From Aristolochia californica (Eukaryota > Streptophyta > Magnoliopsida > Piperales > Aristolochiaceae): DNA of 64,000 bases. The notes beneath the pieces were generated by a model. The model had not been told where the DNA came from and did no database searches. It was given only the letters and a program-made list of their open reading frames with translations. The stretch covers positions 21,604,164 through 21,668,163 of the forward strand of contig JARWKL010000005.1 of NCBI GenBank assembly GCA_029961685.1, given 5' to 3'. This document shows positions 12,406 through 26,484 of this stretch, one piece after another. The position numbers and the translations under genes were made by a program. Within the stretch, counting starts at the first letter, position 1. The number at the start of each line of letters is the position of its first letter.

Positions 12406-15400
12406 GCATGATAATTCCTTATACAATCATCTATGCTTGTTAGGTCAACTTTTTTGAAATTGGCAAAATAATGGCTTGTTTTACTCGGCTAAATATCCCA
12501 CTGGACGTTCACTTGAGAATTTAATGTTATTCTCTTTAAAAGGTATCGATCCATAGGTCATTTGCATCTTTAACACACGATTCAAGCATGCATAACCCTT
12601 TTTTAAAACATGTGTCAAAAAATCTCTTTCTTATAAAATTCTGAGCTATTAGGGTTGAACTAGTGGAATTTCCCGAACTTGGATATCAAATCTTTTGTGT
12701 TCATTTGTGGTGCGTGAATAAATTTTTTTCTTACATTTTTTTCTAGTTTTAAATTCTTTCTATACATAAACTCTAAAATTTTCATTTTTATGTGATCTAT
12801 TTGCCTTTTATTTCGTTTTTTTTTTGTTTTCGAGATGAAGGGAAAGTGAAAATTCAAGTTTCGATCTAGAAAAAAGTATACATTTAATATGGAAATGCAC
12901 AATTCACAAATGTAGAGAGAGATAATTCCAAAAAAGAGTCTGTAATTTGAAGGGATTGTAAAATCTTTTTAGTTTTTATATATCAGGTTCTACAATCGTC
13001 TGGAAAAGGAGGAGGCGGGGGATTTTTAACTGAGTGTTGACTCCCAATCGATAAGTGATTCCTTAAAAAAAATATAGCCCGTTATGCATGATAAATCACT
13101 TTACAATCATCTATGATTGTTAGGTCAGCTTTTTCTAAATCGGCAAAATAATGGCTTGTTTGACTCGGGTAAATATCCCACCACACGTTCACTTGAGAAT
13201 TTAATGTTATTCTCTTTAAAAGGTTTGGATTCATAGGTAATTTGCATCTTTAACCTGTTTTAAGCATGCATATCCCTTTTTCAAAACATGTGTAGAAAAA
13301 TCTCTTTCTTAATAAAATTCCGAGCTATTAGGGTTGAACTAGTGGAATTTCCCAAACTTGGATAACAAAAAAAAACTTTTGTTTATTTGTTGTTTGTGAA
13401 TAAATTTTCTTTACTTACATTTGTTTATTGCGTAAATTTCTTTCCAGACATAAAATTTCAAATTTTTATTTTTTTGTGATCTATTTGCCTTTTATCTCTT
13501 TTTTTGTTTACGAGATGAAGGGAAAGTGAAAGCTCTAGTTTTAATTTACAAAAACAAGTATACATCTAAAATGGAATGCAAAAAGCACTAATGTTGAGAG
13601 AAATAATTCCAAAAAGTGTATGTAAATTTTAGGAATTGTAAACTCGTTTTAGTTTTTATATATCAAGTTATGCAATCGTCGGGAAAAGTGGGAGGCGGGG
13701 GATTTTTAATTGAGTGTTGACTCCCAATCTATAAGTCATTCATTACAAAAATATAGCCCGTTATGCGTCATAATTCACTTTACAATCATCTATGATCGTG
13801 AGGTTAGCTTTTTGTAAATGGGCAAAAGAATGGCTTGTTTGACTCGGGTAAATATCCCTCCGCACTTTCACGTGAAAATTTAATGTTATTCTCTTTAAAA
13901 GTTTTTGGATCCATTGGTCATTTGCATCTTTAACATGTTTCAAGCATGCATATCCATTTTTTAAAACTTGTGTACAAAAATCTCTTTCTTAAAATTCCGA
14001 GCTACAAGGGTTGAACTAGTGGAATTTCCCAAACTTGGAAAACAAAACTTTTGTGTTCATTAGTGGTGTGTGAATAAATTTTCATTACTTACATTTGTTT
14101 ATTACTTTAAATTTTTTCCATACGGAAACTCTAAAATTTTCATTTTTTTTGGGTCTATTTGCCTTTGATACCTTTTATTGTTTACGGAATGAAGGGATAG
14201 TGAAAACACAAGTGTTGATTTAAGAAAAAAGTATACATATAAAATGGAAATGCACAATGTACAAATGTAGAGAGAGATTATTCCAAAAAGTGTCTGTAAT
14301 TTTTAGGGATTGTAAACTCTTTTTAGTTTTTATGAATCAAGTTCTGAAATCATCGAGAAAAGGGGGAGGCGGGGGATTTTTAACTGAGTGTTGACTCCCA
14401 ATCCATAAATCATTCCTTAAAATATATAGCCCGTTACGCATGATAACTCACTTTACAATCATCTATGATTGTTAGGTCAGCTTTTTGTACATGGGCAAAA
14501 TAAAGGCTTGTTTGACTCAGATAAATATCCCACCACACGTTCACTTGAGAATTTAATGTTATTCTCTTTAAATGGTTTGGATCCATAGGTAATTTTCATC
14601 TTTAACATGTTTCAAGCATGCATATCTATTTTTAAAACATGTGTAGAAAAATCTATCTTCTAAAATTCCGAGCTATTAGTGTTGAACTAATGGAATTTCC
14701 CAAATTTGGATAATAAAAATTTTGTGTTCATTTGTGGTGTGCGAATAAATTTTCTTTACTTACATCTTTTTATTGCTTTAAATTATTTCCATACATAAAC
14801 TCTAACATTTTTATTTTGTTGTGATCTATTTACCTTTTATCTCTTTTTTTTATAACGATATGAAAGGAAAGTGAAAACTCAAGTTTTGTTTGAAGAAAAA
14901 AGTATACATCTAAAATGGAAATGCACTATGCTCAAATGTAGAGAGAGATAATTCCATAAAATGTCTGTAATTAAGGGATTGTAAACTCTTTTTAGTTTTT
15001 ATATATCAGGTTCTGCAATCGTCGGGAAAAGGGGGAGGCGGGGGGCTTTTCACTGAGTGTTGACTCCCTCTCCATAAGTCATCCCATGTAAAAATATAGC
15101 CTGTTACACATGATAAATCACTTTACAATCATCTATGATCGTTAGGTCAACTTTTTTTAAAGTTGCAAAATAATGGCTTGTTTGTCTCGGGTAAATATCC
15201 CTCTGCACGTTCACTTGAGAATTTGAAGTTATTCTCTTTAAAAGGCTTGCATCCATAGGTCATTTGCATCTTTAACATGTTTCAAGCATGCATATCCCTT
15301 TTTAAAACATATGTAGAAAAATCTCTTTCTTATAAAATTCCGAGCTATATGGGTTGAACTAGAGGAATTTCCCAAACTTGGATAACAAAACTTTTGTGTT

Positions 15401-16381
15401 CATTTGTCGTGTATGAATAAATTTTATTTACTTACATTTGTTATTGCTTTAAATTCTTTCCTTACATAAACTCTAAAATCTTCATTTTTTGTGATCTATT
15501 TGGCTTTTATCTCTTTTTTGGTTTTCGAGTTTAAGGGTAAGTGAAAACTCAAGTACAAATGTACAAATGTAGAGAGAGATAATTCCTAAAAGTGTCTAAA
15601 ACTTTTAGGGATTGTAAATTCATTTTAGTTTTTATATATCAGGTTCTGCAATCGTAGGGAAAAGGGGGAGGTGGGGGATTTTTCACTGAGTCTTGACTCC
15701 CAATCCATAAGTCAATACTTAAAAAAATATAGCCTGTTAAGCATGATAAATTACTTTACAATCATCTATTATCCTTAGGTCAGCTCTCGGGTAAATATCC
15801 CTTTGCACATTCACTTAAGAATTTAATGTTATTATCCTTTAAATGTTTGGCTCCATAGGTCATTTGAATCTTTACCATGTTTCAAGCATGCATTTCCATT
15901 TTTTCAAACATGTGTAGAGAAACCTCTTTCTTATAAAATTCCAAGCTGTTACGGTTGAACTAGTGGAATTTCCCAAACTTGGATAACAAAACTTTTGTGG
16001 TCATTTGTGGTGTGAGAATAAATTTTCTTTACATACATTTGTTTATTTCTTTAAATTCTTTCCATACATAAACTTTAAAATTTTCATTTTGTTGTGATCT
16101 ATATGCCTTTTATCTCTTTTTTTTGTTTACGAGTTGAAGGGAAAGTGAAAAATCAAATTTTTATTTAAGAAAAAAGTGTACATCTAAAATTTAAATTCAC
16201 AATGCACAAATGTAGAGAGAGATATTTCCAAAAAGTGTCTGTAATTTTTAGGGATAGTAAACTCTTTTTAGTTTTTATATATCAGGTTCTACAATTGTCA
16301 GGAAAAGGGGCATGCAGGCGATTTGTAACTGAGTGTTGACTCCCAATTCATAAGTCACTCCTTATAAAATAAGCCTGTTAC
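12406..16381. repeat. Six full-type monomers between HOR domains
   Basis: Units start at 12406, 13086, 13765, 14438, 15108 and 15741. I see no clear period above the monomer here. Two units are shortened. At 15555 about 45-50 bp are replaced by a tandem ACAAATGT pair. At 15785/15786 a 33-bp stretch between CAGCT and CTCGG is missing. These units still carry the GGAATTTCCC form typical of the left flank. Confidence 0.85.
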
Positions 16382-19300
16382 GCATGATAAATAACTTTAC
16401 AATTATCTTTGATCGATAGGTCAGCTTTTTGTAAATGGGCAAAATAATGGCTTGTTTGACTCGGGTAAATATCCCTCCGCAAGTTCACTTGAGAATTTAA
16501 TATTATTCTCTTTAAAATGTTTGGATTCATAGGTCATTTGAATCTTTAAAATGTTTCAAGCATGCATATCCATTTTTTAAAACATGTGGAGACAAATCTC
16601 TTTCTTATAAATTTTCGAGCTATTAGGGTTGAACTAGTGGAATTACCCAAACTTGGACAACCAAACTTTTGTGTTCATTTGTGGTGCGAGAATAAATTTT
16701 CTTTCCTTACATTTTTTTATTTCTTTAAATTATTTCCATACATAAACTCTAAAATTTTCATTTTTTTGTGATCTGTTTGCCATTTATCTCTTTTTATTGT
16801 TTACGAGATGAAGGGAAAGTGAAAACTCAAGTTTTGATTTAGAAAAAAGTATACATCTAAAATGGAAATGCACTATGCACAAATGTATAGAAAGATAATT
16901 CCATAAAGTGTTTGTAATTTTTAGGGATTGTAAACTCTTTTTAGTTTTTATATTTTAGGTTCTGTATCGTCGGGAAAAGGGGGAGGTGGGGGATTTTTAA
17001 TTGAGGGTTGACTCACAATCCATAAGTCAATCCTTACAAAAATAGAGCCCGTTGTGCATGATAAATAACTTTAAAATCATGTATGATCGTTAGGTCAGCT
17101 TTTTATAAATGAGCAAAATAATGGCTTGTTTGACTCGGGTAAATGTCCCACCGCACGTTCACTTGAGAATTTAATGTTATTCTAGTTAAAAGGTTTGGAT
17201 CCAAAGGTCATTTGCATCTTTAACATGTTTGAAGCATGCATATCCCTTTTTTAAAACATGTGTAGATAAATCTACTTCTAATAAAATTCCGAACTATTTG
17301 GGTTGAACTAATGGAATTACCCAAACTTGGATACCAAAATTTTTGTGTTCATTTGTGGTGTGTGAATAAATTTTCTTTACTTACATTTGTTTCTTGCTTT
17401 AAATTCTTTCCTTACATAAACTCTAAAATTTTCATTTTTTTGTCATCTATTGGGCTTTTATCTCTTTTTTTTTGTTGACGAGATAAAGGCAAAGTGAAAA
17501 CGCAAGTTTTGATTTAGAAAAAAATAATACATCTAAAAAAGAAATGCACAATTTAAAAATGTAGAGACAGATAATTCCAAAAAGTCTCTGTAATTTTTAG
17601 GGATTGTAAACTCTTTTTAGTTTTTATATATCAGGTCCAGCAATAGTCGGGAAAAGGGGGAGGTGGGAGATTTTTAACTGACTACTGACTCCCAATACTT
17701 AAGTCATTCCTTATAAAAATATAGCCCGTTACACATGATAAATCTCTTTAATATCATCCATGATCGTTAGGTCAACTTTTTGTAAATGGGAAAAATAATG
17801 GCTTGTTTGACTCGGGTAAATATCCCTCCGCACGTTCACTTGAGAATTTAATGTTATTATCTTTAAAAGGTTTGGATCCATAGGTCATTGGAATCTTTAA
17901 CATGTTTCAAGCATGCATATCCATTTTTTCATACATGTGTAAAAAAACCTCTTTCTTATAAAATTCCGAGCTAATGGGGGTGAAATAGTGGAACTACCCA
18001 AACTTGGATAACAAAACTTTTGTGTTCATTTGTGGTGTGTAAATAAATTTTCTTTACTTATATTTGTTTATTCCTTTAAATTATTTCCCTACATAAACTC
18101 TAAAATTTACATTTTGTTGTGATATATTTGCCTTTTATCTCTTTTTTTTTTTGTTTACGAGATGAAGGGAAACAGAAAACTTAAATTTTGATTTAAGAAA
18201 AAGTATACATCTAAAATGAAAATTCACAATGCACAAATGTAGAGAGAGATAATTCCAAAAACTGTTTTTAAATTTTAAGGATTGTACACTCTTTCTAGTT
18301 TTTATATATCAGGTTCTGCATTCGTCAAGAAAAGGGGTAGGCGAGGGATTTTTAACTGAATGTTGACTCCCAAACCATAAGTCATTCCTTACAAAAATAT
18401 AGCCCGTTACGCATGATAAATAACTTTACAATCATCTATGATCGTTAGGTCAGCTTCCTGTAAATGGGCAAAATAATGGCATGTTTGACTCGAGTAAATA
18501 TCCCTCCGCACGTTCACTTGAGAATTTAATGTTATTCTCCTTAAAAGGTTTGGATCCATTGGTCATTTGAATCTTTAACATGTTTCAAGCATGCATTTCC
18601 ATTTGTTCAAACATGTGTAGTAAAACCTCTTTCTTATAAAATTCTGAGCCGTTACGGTTGAACTAGTGGCATTACCCAAACTTGGATAACAAAACTTTGG
18701 TATATTCATTTGTTGTGTGTAAATAAATTTTCTTTACTTATATTTCTTTATTACTTTAAATTCTTTCCATACATAAACTCTAAAATTTTCATTTTGTTAA
18801 GATCTATTTGCCTTTTATCTCTTTTTTTTGTTTACGAGATAAAGGGAAACTGAAAAATCAAATTTTGATTTAAGAAAAAGTATACATCTAAAATGGAAAT
18901 TCACATTGCACAAATTTAGAGAGAGATAATTCAAAAAGGTATCTGTAATTTTTAGGGATTGTAAACACTTTCTTGTTTTTATATATCAGGTTCTGCATTC
19001 GTCGGGAAAAGGTACAGGCGACGGATTTTTAACTGAGTGTTGACTCTCAATCCATAAGTCATTTCTTACAGAAATATAGCCCATTACGCATGATAAATAA
19101 CTTTACAATCATCTATGATCGTTAGGTTAGCTTTTTGTAAATGGGCAAAATAATGGCTTGTTTGACTCGGGTAAATATCCCTCCGCACGTTCACTTGAGA
19201 ATTTCATGTTATTATCTTTAAAAGGTTTGGATTCATTGGTCATTTAAATATTTAACATGTTTCAAGCATGCATATCCATTTTTAAAAACATGTGTAGAAA

Positions 19301-19746
19301 AATCTCTTTCTTATAAAATTCTGAGTTATTAGGGTTGAACTAGTGGAATCACCCAGACATTGATAACAAAACTTTTGTGTTCATTTGTGGTGTGAGAAAA
19401 AAATTTCTTTACATAGATTTGTTTATTGCTTTAAATTCTTTCCATACATAAACTATAAAATTTTCCTTTTACCTCTTTTTATTTGTGTTTACGAGATGAA
19501 GGGAAAGTGAAAACTCAAATTTTTATTTAAGAAAAAATTGTACATCTAAAATGGAAATTCACAATGCACAAATGTAGAGAGAGATATTTCCAAAAAGTGC
19601 CTGTAATTTTTAGGGATAGTAAACACTTTTTAGTTTTTATATATCTGGTTATGCAAATGTCGGCAAAAGGGGCATGCAGGCGATTTTTAATTGAGTGTTG
19701 AGTCCCAATCCATAAGTCATTCCGTTACAAAAATATAGCTCGTTAT
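16382..19746. repeat. 3.37 kb five-monomer period, first copy
   Basis: Units start at 16382, 17056, 17733, 18411 and 19088. Unit 16382 (type C: TTACAATTATCTTTGATCG and a CCATTTATCTCTTTTTATTG stretch) matches 19747. Unit 17056 (type D: GGATCCAAAGGTC, GTAGATAAAT, GAACTAATGG-like) matches 20422. Unit 17733 (type A: AAATCTCTTTAATATCATCC) matches 21096, all at +3363 to +3366. The last two units match less well at this offset, so the duplication is partial or has been overwritten. About 21 bp are missing near 19465 in unit 19088. Confidence 0.8.
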
Positions 19747-22700
19747 GCCTGATAAATAACTTTAAAATTATCTTTGATCGTTAGGTCAGCTTTTTGTAAA
19801 TGAGCAAAATAATTGATTGTTTGACTCGAGTAAATAACCCTCCACACATTCCCTTGAGAATTTAATGTTATTCTCTTTAAAATGTTTGGATTCATAGGTC
19901 ATTTGAATCTTTAACAGGTTTCAAGCATGCATATCCATTTTTTAAAACATGTGTAGAAAAATCTCTTTCTTATAAATTTCTGAGCTATTAGGGTTGAACT
20001 AGTGGAATTACCCAAACTTGGATAAAAAAACTTTTGTGTTCATTTGTGGTGTGAGAATAAATTTTCTTTGCTTACATTTGTTTATTTCTTTAAAATATTT
20101 CCATACATAAACTCAAAAATTTTCATTTTTTTGTGATCTATTTTCCATTTATCTCTTTTTATTGTTTACGAGATCAAGGGAAAGTGAAAACTCAAGTTTT
20201 GATTTTAGAAAAAATTATACATCTAAATTGGAAATGCACTATGTACAAATGTAGAGAGAGATAATTCCAAAAAGTGTTTGTAATTTTTAGGGATTGTAAC
20301 CTCTTTTTAGTTTTTATATATCAGGTTCTGTATTGTCGGGAAAAGGGGAAGGTGGGGGATTTTTAATTGAGTGTTGACTCCCAATCAATAAGTCAATCCT
20401 TACAAAAATATAGCCCATTACGCATGATAAATCACTTTACAATCATCTATGATCGTTTGATCAGCTTTTTGTAAATGGGCAAAATAATGGCTTGTTTCAC
20501 TCTGGTAAATATCCCAGCACACGTTCTCCTGAGAATTTAATATTATTCTACTTAAAAGGCTTGGATCCAAAGGTCATTTGCATCTTTAACATGTTTCATG
20601 CATGCATATCCCTTTTTTAAAACATGTGTAGATAAATTTACTTCTTATAAAATTTTGAACTATTAGGGTTGAAGTAATGGAATTTCCCAAACTTGCATAG
20701 CAAAACTTTAGTGTTCATTTGTGGTGTGTGAATAAATTTTCTTTACTTACATTTGTTTCTTGCTTTAAATTCTTTCCATACATAAACTCTAAAATTTTCA
20801 TTTTGTTGTGATCTCTTTGGCCTTTATCCCTTTTTTTTGTTTACGAGATAAAGGGAAAGTGAAAAGGCAAATTTTGATTTAAAAAAAAGTATCCATCTTA
20901 AATAGAAATGCAAATTTTACAATGTAGAGAGAGATAATTCCAAAAAGTGTCTATAATTTTTAGGGATTTAAAACTCTTTTTAGTTTTTATATTTCAGGTT
21001 TTGCAATAGTTGGGAAAAGGGGGAGATAGGAGATTTTTAACTGACTATTGACTCCCAATACTTAAGTCATTCCTTATAAAAATATAGCCCGTTAGACACG
21101 ATAAATCTCTTTAATATCATCCATGATCATTCGGTCAACTTTTTTTAAATGGGCAAAATAAATGCTTGTTTGACTTGGGTAAATATCCCTCCCCACGTTC
21201 ACTTGAGAATTTAATGTTATTATCTTTAAAAGGTTTGGATCCATAGGTCATTTGAATCTTTAACATGTTTGAAGCATGCATTTCCATTTTTTCAAACATG
21301 TGTAGAAAAGCCACTTTCTTATAAAATTCCGACCTATTACGGTAGAACTAGTGGAATTACCCAAACTTGGATAACAAAAATTTTGTATTCATTTGTGGTG
21401 TGTAAATAAATTTTCTTTACTTATATTTGTTTATTCCTTTATATTCTATCCACAGATAAACTCTAAAATTTTCATTTTGTTGTGATCTATTTGCCTTTTA
21501 AATCTTTTTTTTTTGTTTACGAGATGAAGAGAAACTGAAAACTCAAATTTTGATTTAAGAAAAAGTATACATCTAAAATGGAAATTCACAATGCACAAAT
21601 GTAGAGAGAGATAATTGGAAAAAGTGTCTGTAATTTTTAGGGATCGTAAACTCTTTCTAGTTTTTATATATCAAGTTCTGCATTCATCGGGAAATGGGGC
21701 AGGTGAGGGATTTTTAACTGAGTGTTGACTCCCAATCCATAAGTCATTCTTGACAAAAATATAATTCGTTACGCATGATAAATGACTTTACAATCATCTA
21801 TGATTGTTAGGTAAGATTTTTGTAAGTGGGCAAAATAATGGCTTGTTTGACTCGGGTAAATATCCCTTTGCACGTTCACTTGAGAATTTAATGTTATTCT
21901 TATTAAAAGGTTTGGATTCATAGGTCATTTGATTCTTTAACATGTTTCAAGCATGCATATCCATTTTTTAAAACATATGTAGAAAATCTCTTTCTTATAA
22001 ATTTTTAAGCTATTAGGGTTGAACTAGTAGAATTACCCAAACTTGGGTAACAAAACTTTTGTGTTGATTTGTGGTGTGAGAATAAATTTTCTTTTCTTAC
22101 ATTTGTTTATTGCTTTAAATTTTTTCCATACATAAACTTTAATATTTTCATTTTGATGTGATCTACTTGCCTTTTATCTTTCTTTTTTTTTTTTTTACGA
22201 GATAAAGGGATGAAAGCTAAAGTTTTGATTTAAGAAAAAATTATGCATCTAAAATATAAATGCACAATGCACAAATGTAGAGAGAGATAATTCCAAAAAG
22301 TTTCTGTAATATTTAGGGATTGTAAACTATTTTGAGTTTTTATATATCCGTTTCTGTAATCGTTGGGAAAAGGGGGAGGCGGAGGATTTTTCACTAAGTG
22401 TTGACTCCATATCCATAAGTCATTCCTTAGAAAAATTTAACCCGTTAGGCATGATAAATCACTTTACAATAATCGATGATCGTTAGGTCAACTTTTTGTA
22501 AAGTTGCAAAATAATGGCTTGTTTGACACGGATAAATATCCCTCCGCATGTTCACTTGAGTATTTAAAGTGATTCTCTTTAAAAGGTTTGGATCCATAGG
22601 TCATTTGAATCTTCACCAGGTTTCAAGCATCCATATCCATTTTTTAAAACATGTGTAGAAAAATCTCTTTCTTATAAAATTCCGAGCTATTAAGGTTGAA

Positions 22701-23779
22701 CTGGTAGAATTACCCAAACTTGGATAACAATACTTTTGTGTTCATTTGTAGTGTGTGAATAAATTATCTTTACTTACATTTTTTTATTGCTTTAAATTCT
22801 TTCCATACATAAACTCTAAGATTTTCATTTTGTTGTGATCAATTTGCCTTTTATCGCTTTTTTTTGTTTACGAGATGAAGGGAAAGTGAATACTCAAATT
22901 TTGATTAATGAAAAAAGTATTCATCTAAAATGGAAAATCACAAGGCCCAAATGTAGAGAGAGATAATTCCAAAAAGTGTCTGTAATTTTTAGGGATTGTA
23001 AACTCTTTTTAGTTTTTATATATCAGGTTCTACAATCATCGGGAAAAGGTGCTGGCGGGGGATTTTTAACTGCGTGTTGACTCCATATCCATGAGTCATT
23101 CCTTACAAAAACATAGCCCATAACTTATGATTAATCACGTTACAATCAGCTATGATCGTTAGGTCATCTTTTTGTAAATGGGATAGATAATGGCTTGTTT
23201 GACTCAGGTAAATATCCCACCGCATGTTCACTTGGGAATTTAATGTTATTCTCTTTTAAAGGTTTGGATCCAAAGGTCATTTGCATCTTTAACATGTTTC
23301 AAGATGCATATCCATTTTTTAAAACATGTGTAGAAAAATCTCTTTCTTAAAAAATTCCGAGCAATTAGTGTTGAACTAGTGGAATTTCCAAAACTTTGGT
23401 AACAAAACTTTTGTGTTCATTTGTGGTATGTGAATAAATTTTCTTTACTTACATTTGTTCCATACATAAACTCTAAAATTTTCATTTTTTGTGATCTTTT
23501 TGCCTTTTTTCTCTTTTTTTTGTTTACGAGATAAAGGTAAGTGAGAACACTAGTTTTGGTTTAAGAAAACATTATACATCTAAAACAGAAGTTCACAATG
23601 CAAAACTGTAGAGAGAGATAATTCAAAAAAGTGTCAGTAATTTTTAGGGATTGTAAACTCTTTTTAGTTTTTATATATCAGGTTCTGCAATAGTCGGGAA
23701 AAGGGGGAGGTGGGAGATTTTTAACTGACTATTGATTCCCAATACTTAAGTCATTCCTTACAAAAATATCGCCCTTTGC
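19747..23779. repeat. Second C-D-A run plus three further monomers
   Basis: Units start at 19747 (C), 20422 (D), 21096 (A), 21773, 22449 and 23125. The first three repeat 16382-18410. Unit 22449 carries an AAAGTTGCAAAATAATGG marker. Unit 23125 starts ACTTATGATTAATCACGTTACAATCAGC, the first example of the T1 type that dominates further right. An 18-bp deletion lies near 23458. The run 21773-23779 resembles 30528-32545, and 22449-23779 resembles 28508-29849. Confidence 0.78.
22359..22377 (+). other. Weak CENP-B-box-like motif (representative)
   Basis: ATCGTTGGGAAAAGGGGGA resembles the mammalian CENP-B box YTTCGTTGGAARCGGGA when one extra G is allowed. It lacks the essential CGGG in register and one of the essential T bases. 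Most units have a TCGTCGGGAAAAGGGG version. Closer first halves (TTCGTCGGG) occur, for example at 18998. The similarity may be chance in a G-rich patch. Confidence 0.25.
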
Positions 23780-26484
23780 ACATGATAAATCTCTTCAATA
23801 TCATCCATGATCGTTAGGAAATTATTTCGTAAATGGGTAAAATAATGACATGTTTGACTCGGGTAAATATCCCTCCGCACGTTCACTTGAGAATTTAATG
23901 TTATTATCCTTAAAAGGTTTGGATCCATAGGTCATTTGAATCTTTAACATGTTTCAAGCATGCATTTCCATTTTTTCAAACATGTGTAGAAAAACCGCTT
24001 TCTTATAAAATTATGAGCAGTTACGTTTGAACTACTAGAATTACCCAAACTTGGATAGCAAAACTTTTGTATTCATTTGTGGTGTGTAAATAAATTTTCT
24101 TTACTTATATTTTTTTATTCCTTTAAATTCTTTCCATACATAAACTCCAAAATTTTTATTTTGTTGTGATCTATTTGCCTTTTATCTCTTTTTTTTTTGT
24201 TTATGAGATGAAGGGAAATTGAAAACACAAATTTTGATTTAAGAAAAAGTATACATCTAAAATGGAAATTCACAATGCAAAAATTTAGAGAAAGATAATT
24301 CAAAAAAGTGTCTGTAATTTTTAGGGATTGTACACTCTTTCTTGTTTTTACATATCAGGTTTGGCATTCGTCGGGAAAAAGGGTTTGCGGGGGATTTCTA
24401 ACTGAGTGTTGACTCTCAATCCATAAGTCATTCCTTACAGAAATGTGGCCCATTACGCATGATAAATAAATTTACAATCATCTATGACCGTTAGGTCAAC
24501 TTTTTGTAAATGGGCAAAATAATGGCTTGTTTGACTCGAGTAAATATCCCTCCACATGTTCACTTGAGAATTTAATGTTAATATCTTTAAAAGGTTTGGA
24601 TTCGTTGGTAATTTGAATATTTAACATGTTTCAATCATGCATATCCATTTTTAAAAATAAGTGTAGAAAATCTCTTTCTTATAAAATTCTGAGCTATTAG
24701 GTTTGAACTAGTGGAATTACCAAAACTTTGGATAACAAAACTTTTGTGTTCATTTGTGGTGTGAGAATAAATTTTATTTGCAGACATTTTTTTATTGCTT
24801 TTAATTCTTTCCATACATAAACTCTAAAATTTTCATTTTGTTGTGATCTATTTGCCTTTTATCTTTTTTTTTTTGTTTACGAGATGAAGGGAAAGTGAAA
24901 ACTCAAATTTTTATTTAAGAAAAAATTATATATCTAAAAAGGAAATTCACAATGCACAAATTTAGAGAGAGATAATTCCAAAAAGTGTCTGTAATTTTTA
25001 GGGATAGTAAACGCTTTTTAGTTTTTATATATCAGGTTCTGCAATTGTCGGGAAAAGGGGCATGCGGACAATTTTTAACTGAGTGTTGACTCCCAATCCA
25101 TAAGTCATTCCTTACAAAAATACAGCTCGTTACACATGATAAATAAATTTACAATTATCATTGATCGTTAAGTCAGCTTTTTGTAAATGGGCAAAATAAT
25201 GGCTTGTTCGACTCGGGTAAATATCCCTCCGCACATTCACTTGAGAATTTAATGTTATTCTGTTTAAAAGGTTTGGATTCATAGGTCATTTGAATATTTA
25301 ACATGTTTCAAACATGCATATCCATTTTTTAAAACATGTGCAGAAAAATCTCTTTCTAATAAATTTTCGAGCTATTAGGGTTGAACTAGTGGAATTACCC
25401 AAACTAGGATAACCAAACTTTTGTATTCATTTGTGGTGTGAGAATAAATTTTCTTTACTTACATTCGTTTATTTCTTTAAAATATTTCCATACTTAAACT
25501 CTAAAATTTTCATTTTTTTGTGATCTATTTGCCATTGATCTCTTTTTATTGTTTACGAGATGAAGGGAAAGTGAAAAATCAAGTTTTTATTTTAGAAAAA
25601 TGTATACAACTAAAATGGAAATGCACTATGCAAAAATGTAGAGAGAGATAATTACAAAAAGTGTTTGTAATTTTTAGGGATTGTAAACTCTTTTTAGTTT
25701 TTATATATCAGGTTCTAAATCATCGGGAAAAGGGGGAGGCGGGGAATTTTTAATTGAGTGTTGACTTCCAATCCAAAAGTCAGTCCCTACAAAAATATAT
25801 CCCGTTACGCATGATAAATCACTTTACAATCATCTATGATCGTTAGGTCAGCTTTTTGTAAATGGGCAAAATAATGGCTTGCTTCACTCGGGTAAATATC
25901 CTACCACACATTCACGTGAGAATTTAATGTTTTTCTATTTAAAAGGTTTTGATCGTAAGGTCATTTGCATCTTTAACATGTTTCAACCCTGAAAATCCCT
26001 TTTTTAAAACAAGTGTTGATAAATCTCCTTCTTATAAAATTCCAATCTATTAGGGTTGAACTAATGGAATTGCCCAAACTTGGATAACAAAACTTTTGTG
26101 TTCATTTGTGGTGTGTGAATAAATTTTCTTTACTTACATTTATTTATTGCTTTAAATTATTTCAATACATAAACTCTAAAATTTTCATTTTGTTGTGATC
26201 TATTTGGCTTTTATCTCTTTTTTTTGTTTACGAGATAAAAGGAAAGTGAAAATGCAAGTTTTGATTTTTAAAAAAAGTATACATCTAAAATAGAAATGGA
26301 AAATTCACAAATGTAGAGAGAGATAATTCCAAAAAGTGTTAGTAATTTTTAGGGATTGTAAACTCTTTTTAGTTTTTATATATCAGGTTTTGCAATAGTC
26401 GGGAAAAGGGGGAGGTGGGAGATTTTTAACTGACTATTGACTCCCAATACTTAAGTCATTCGTTATAAAAAAATATACCGTTAC
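23780..26484. repeat. 2.7 kb four-monomer cassette A-B-C-D, copy 1
   Basis: Units start at 23780 (A, AAATCTCTTCAATATCATCC), 24458 (B, ends with a GGGGCATGCGG patch), 25134 (C, TTACAATTATCATTGATCG and a CTCTTTTTATTG T-tract) and 25809 (D). The A start is preceded by a CTGACTATTGA ending with CCAATACTTAAG, a marker shared by all A junctions. The same order follows at +2.7 kb. Confidence 0.8.
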
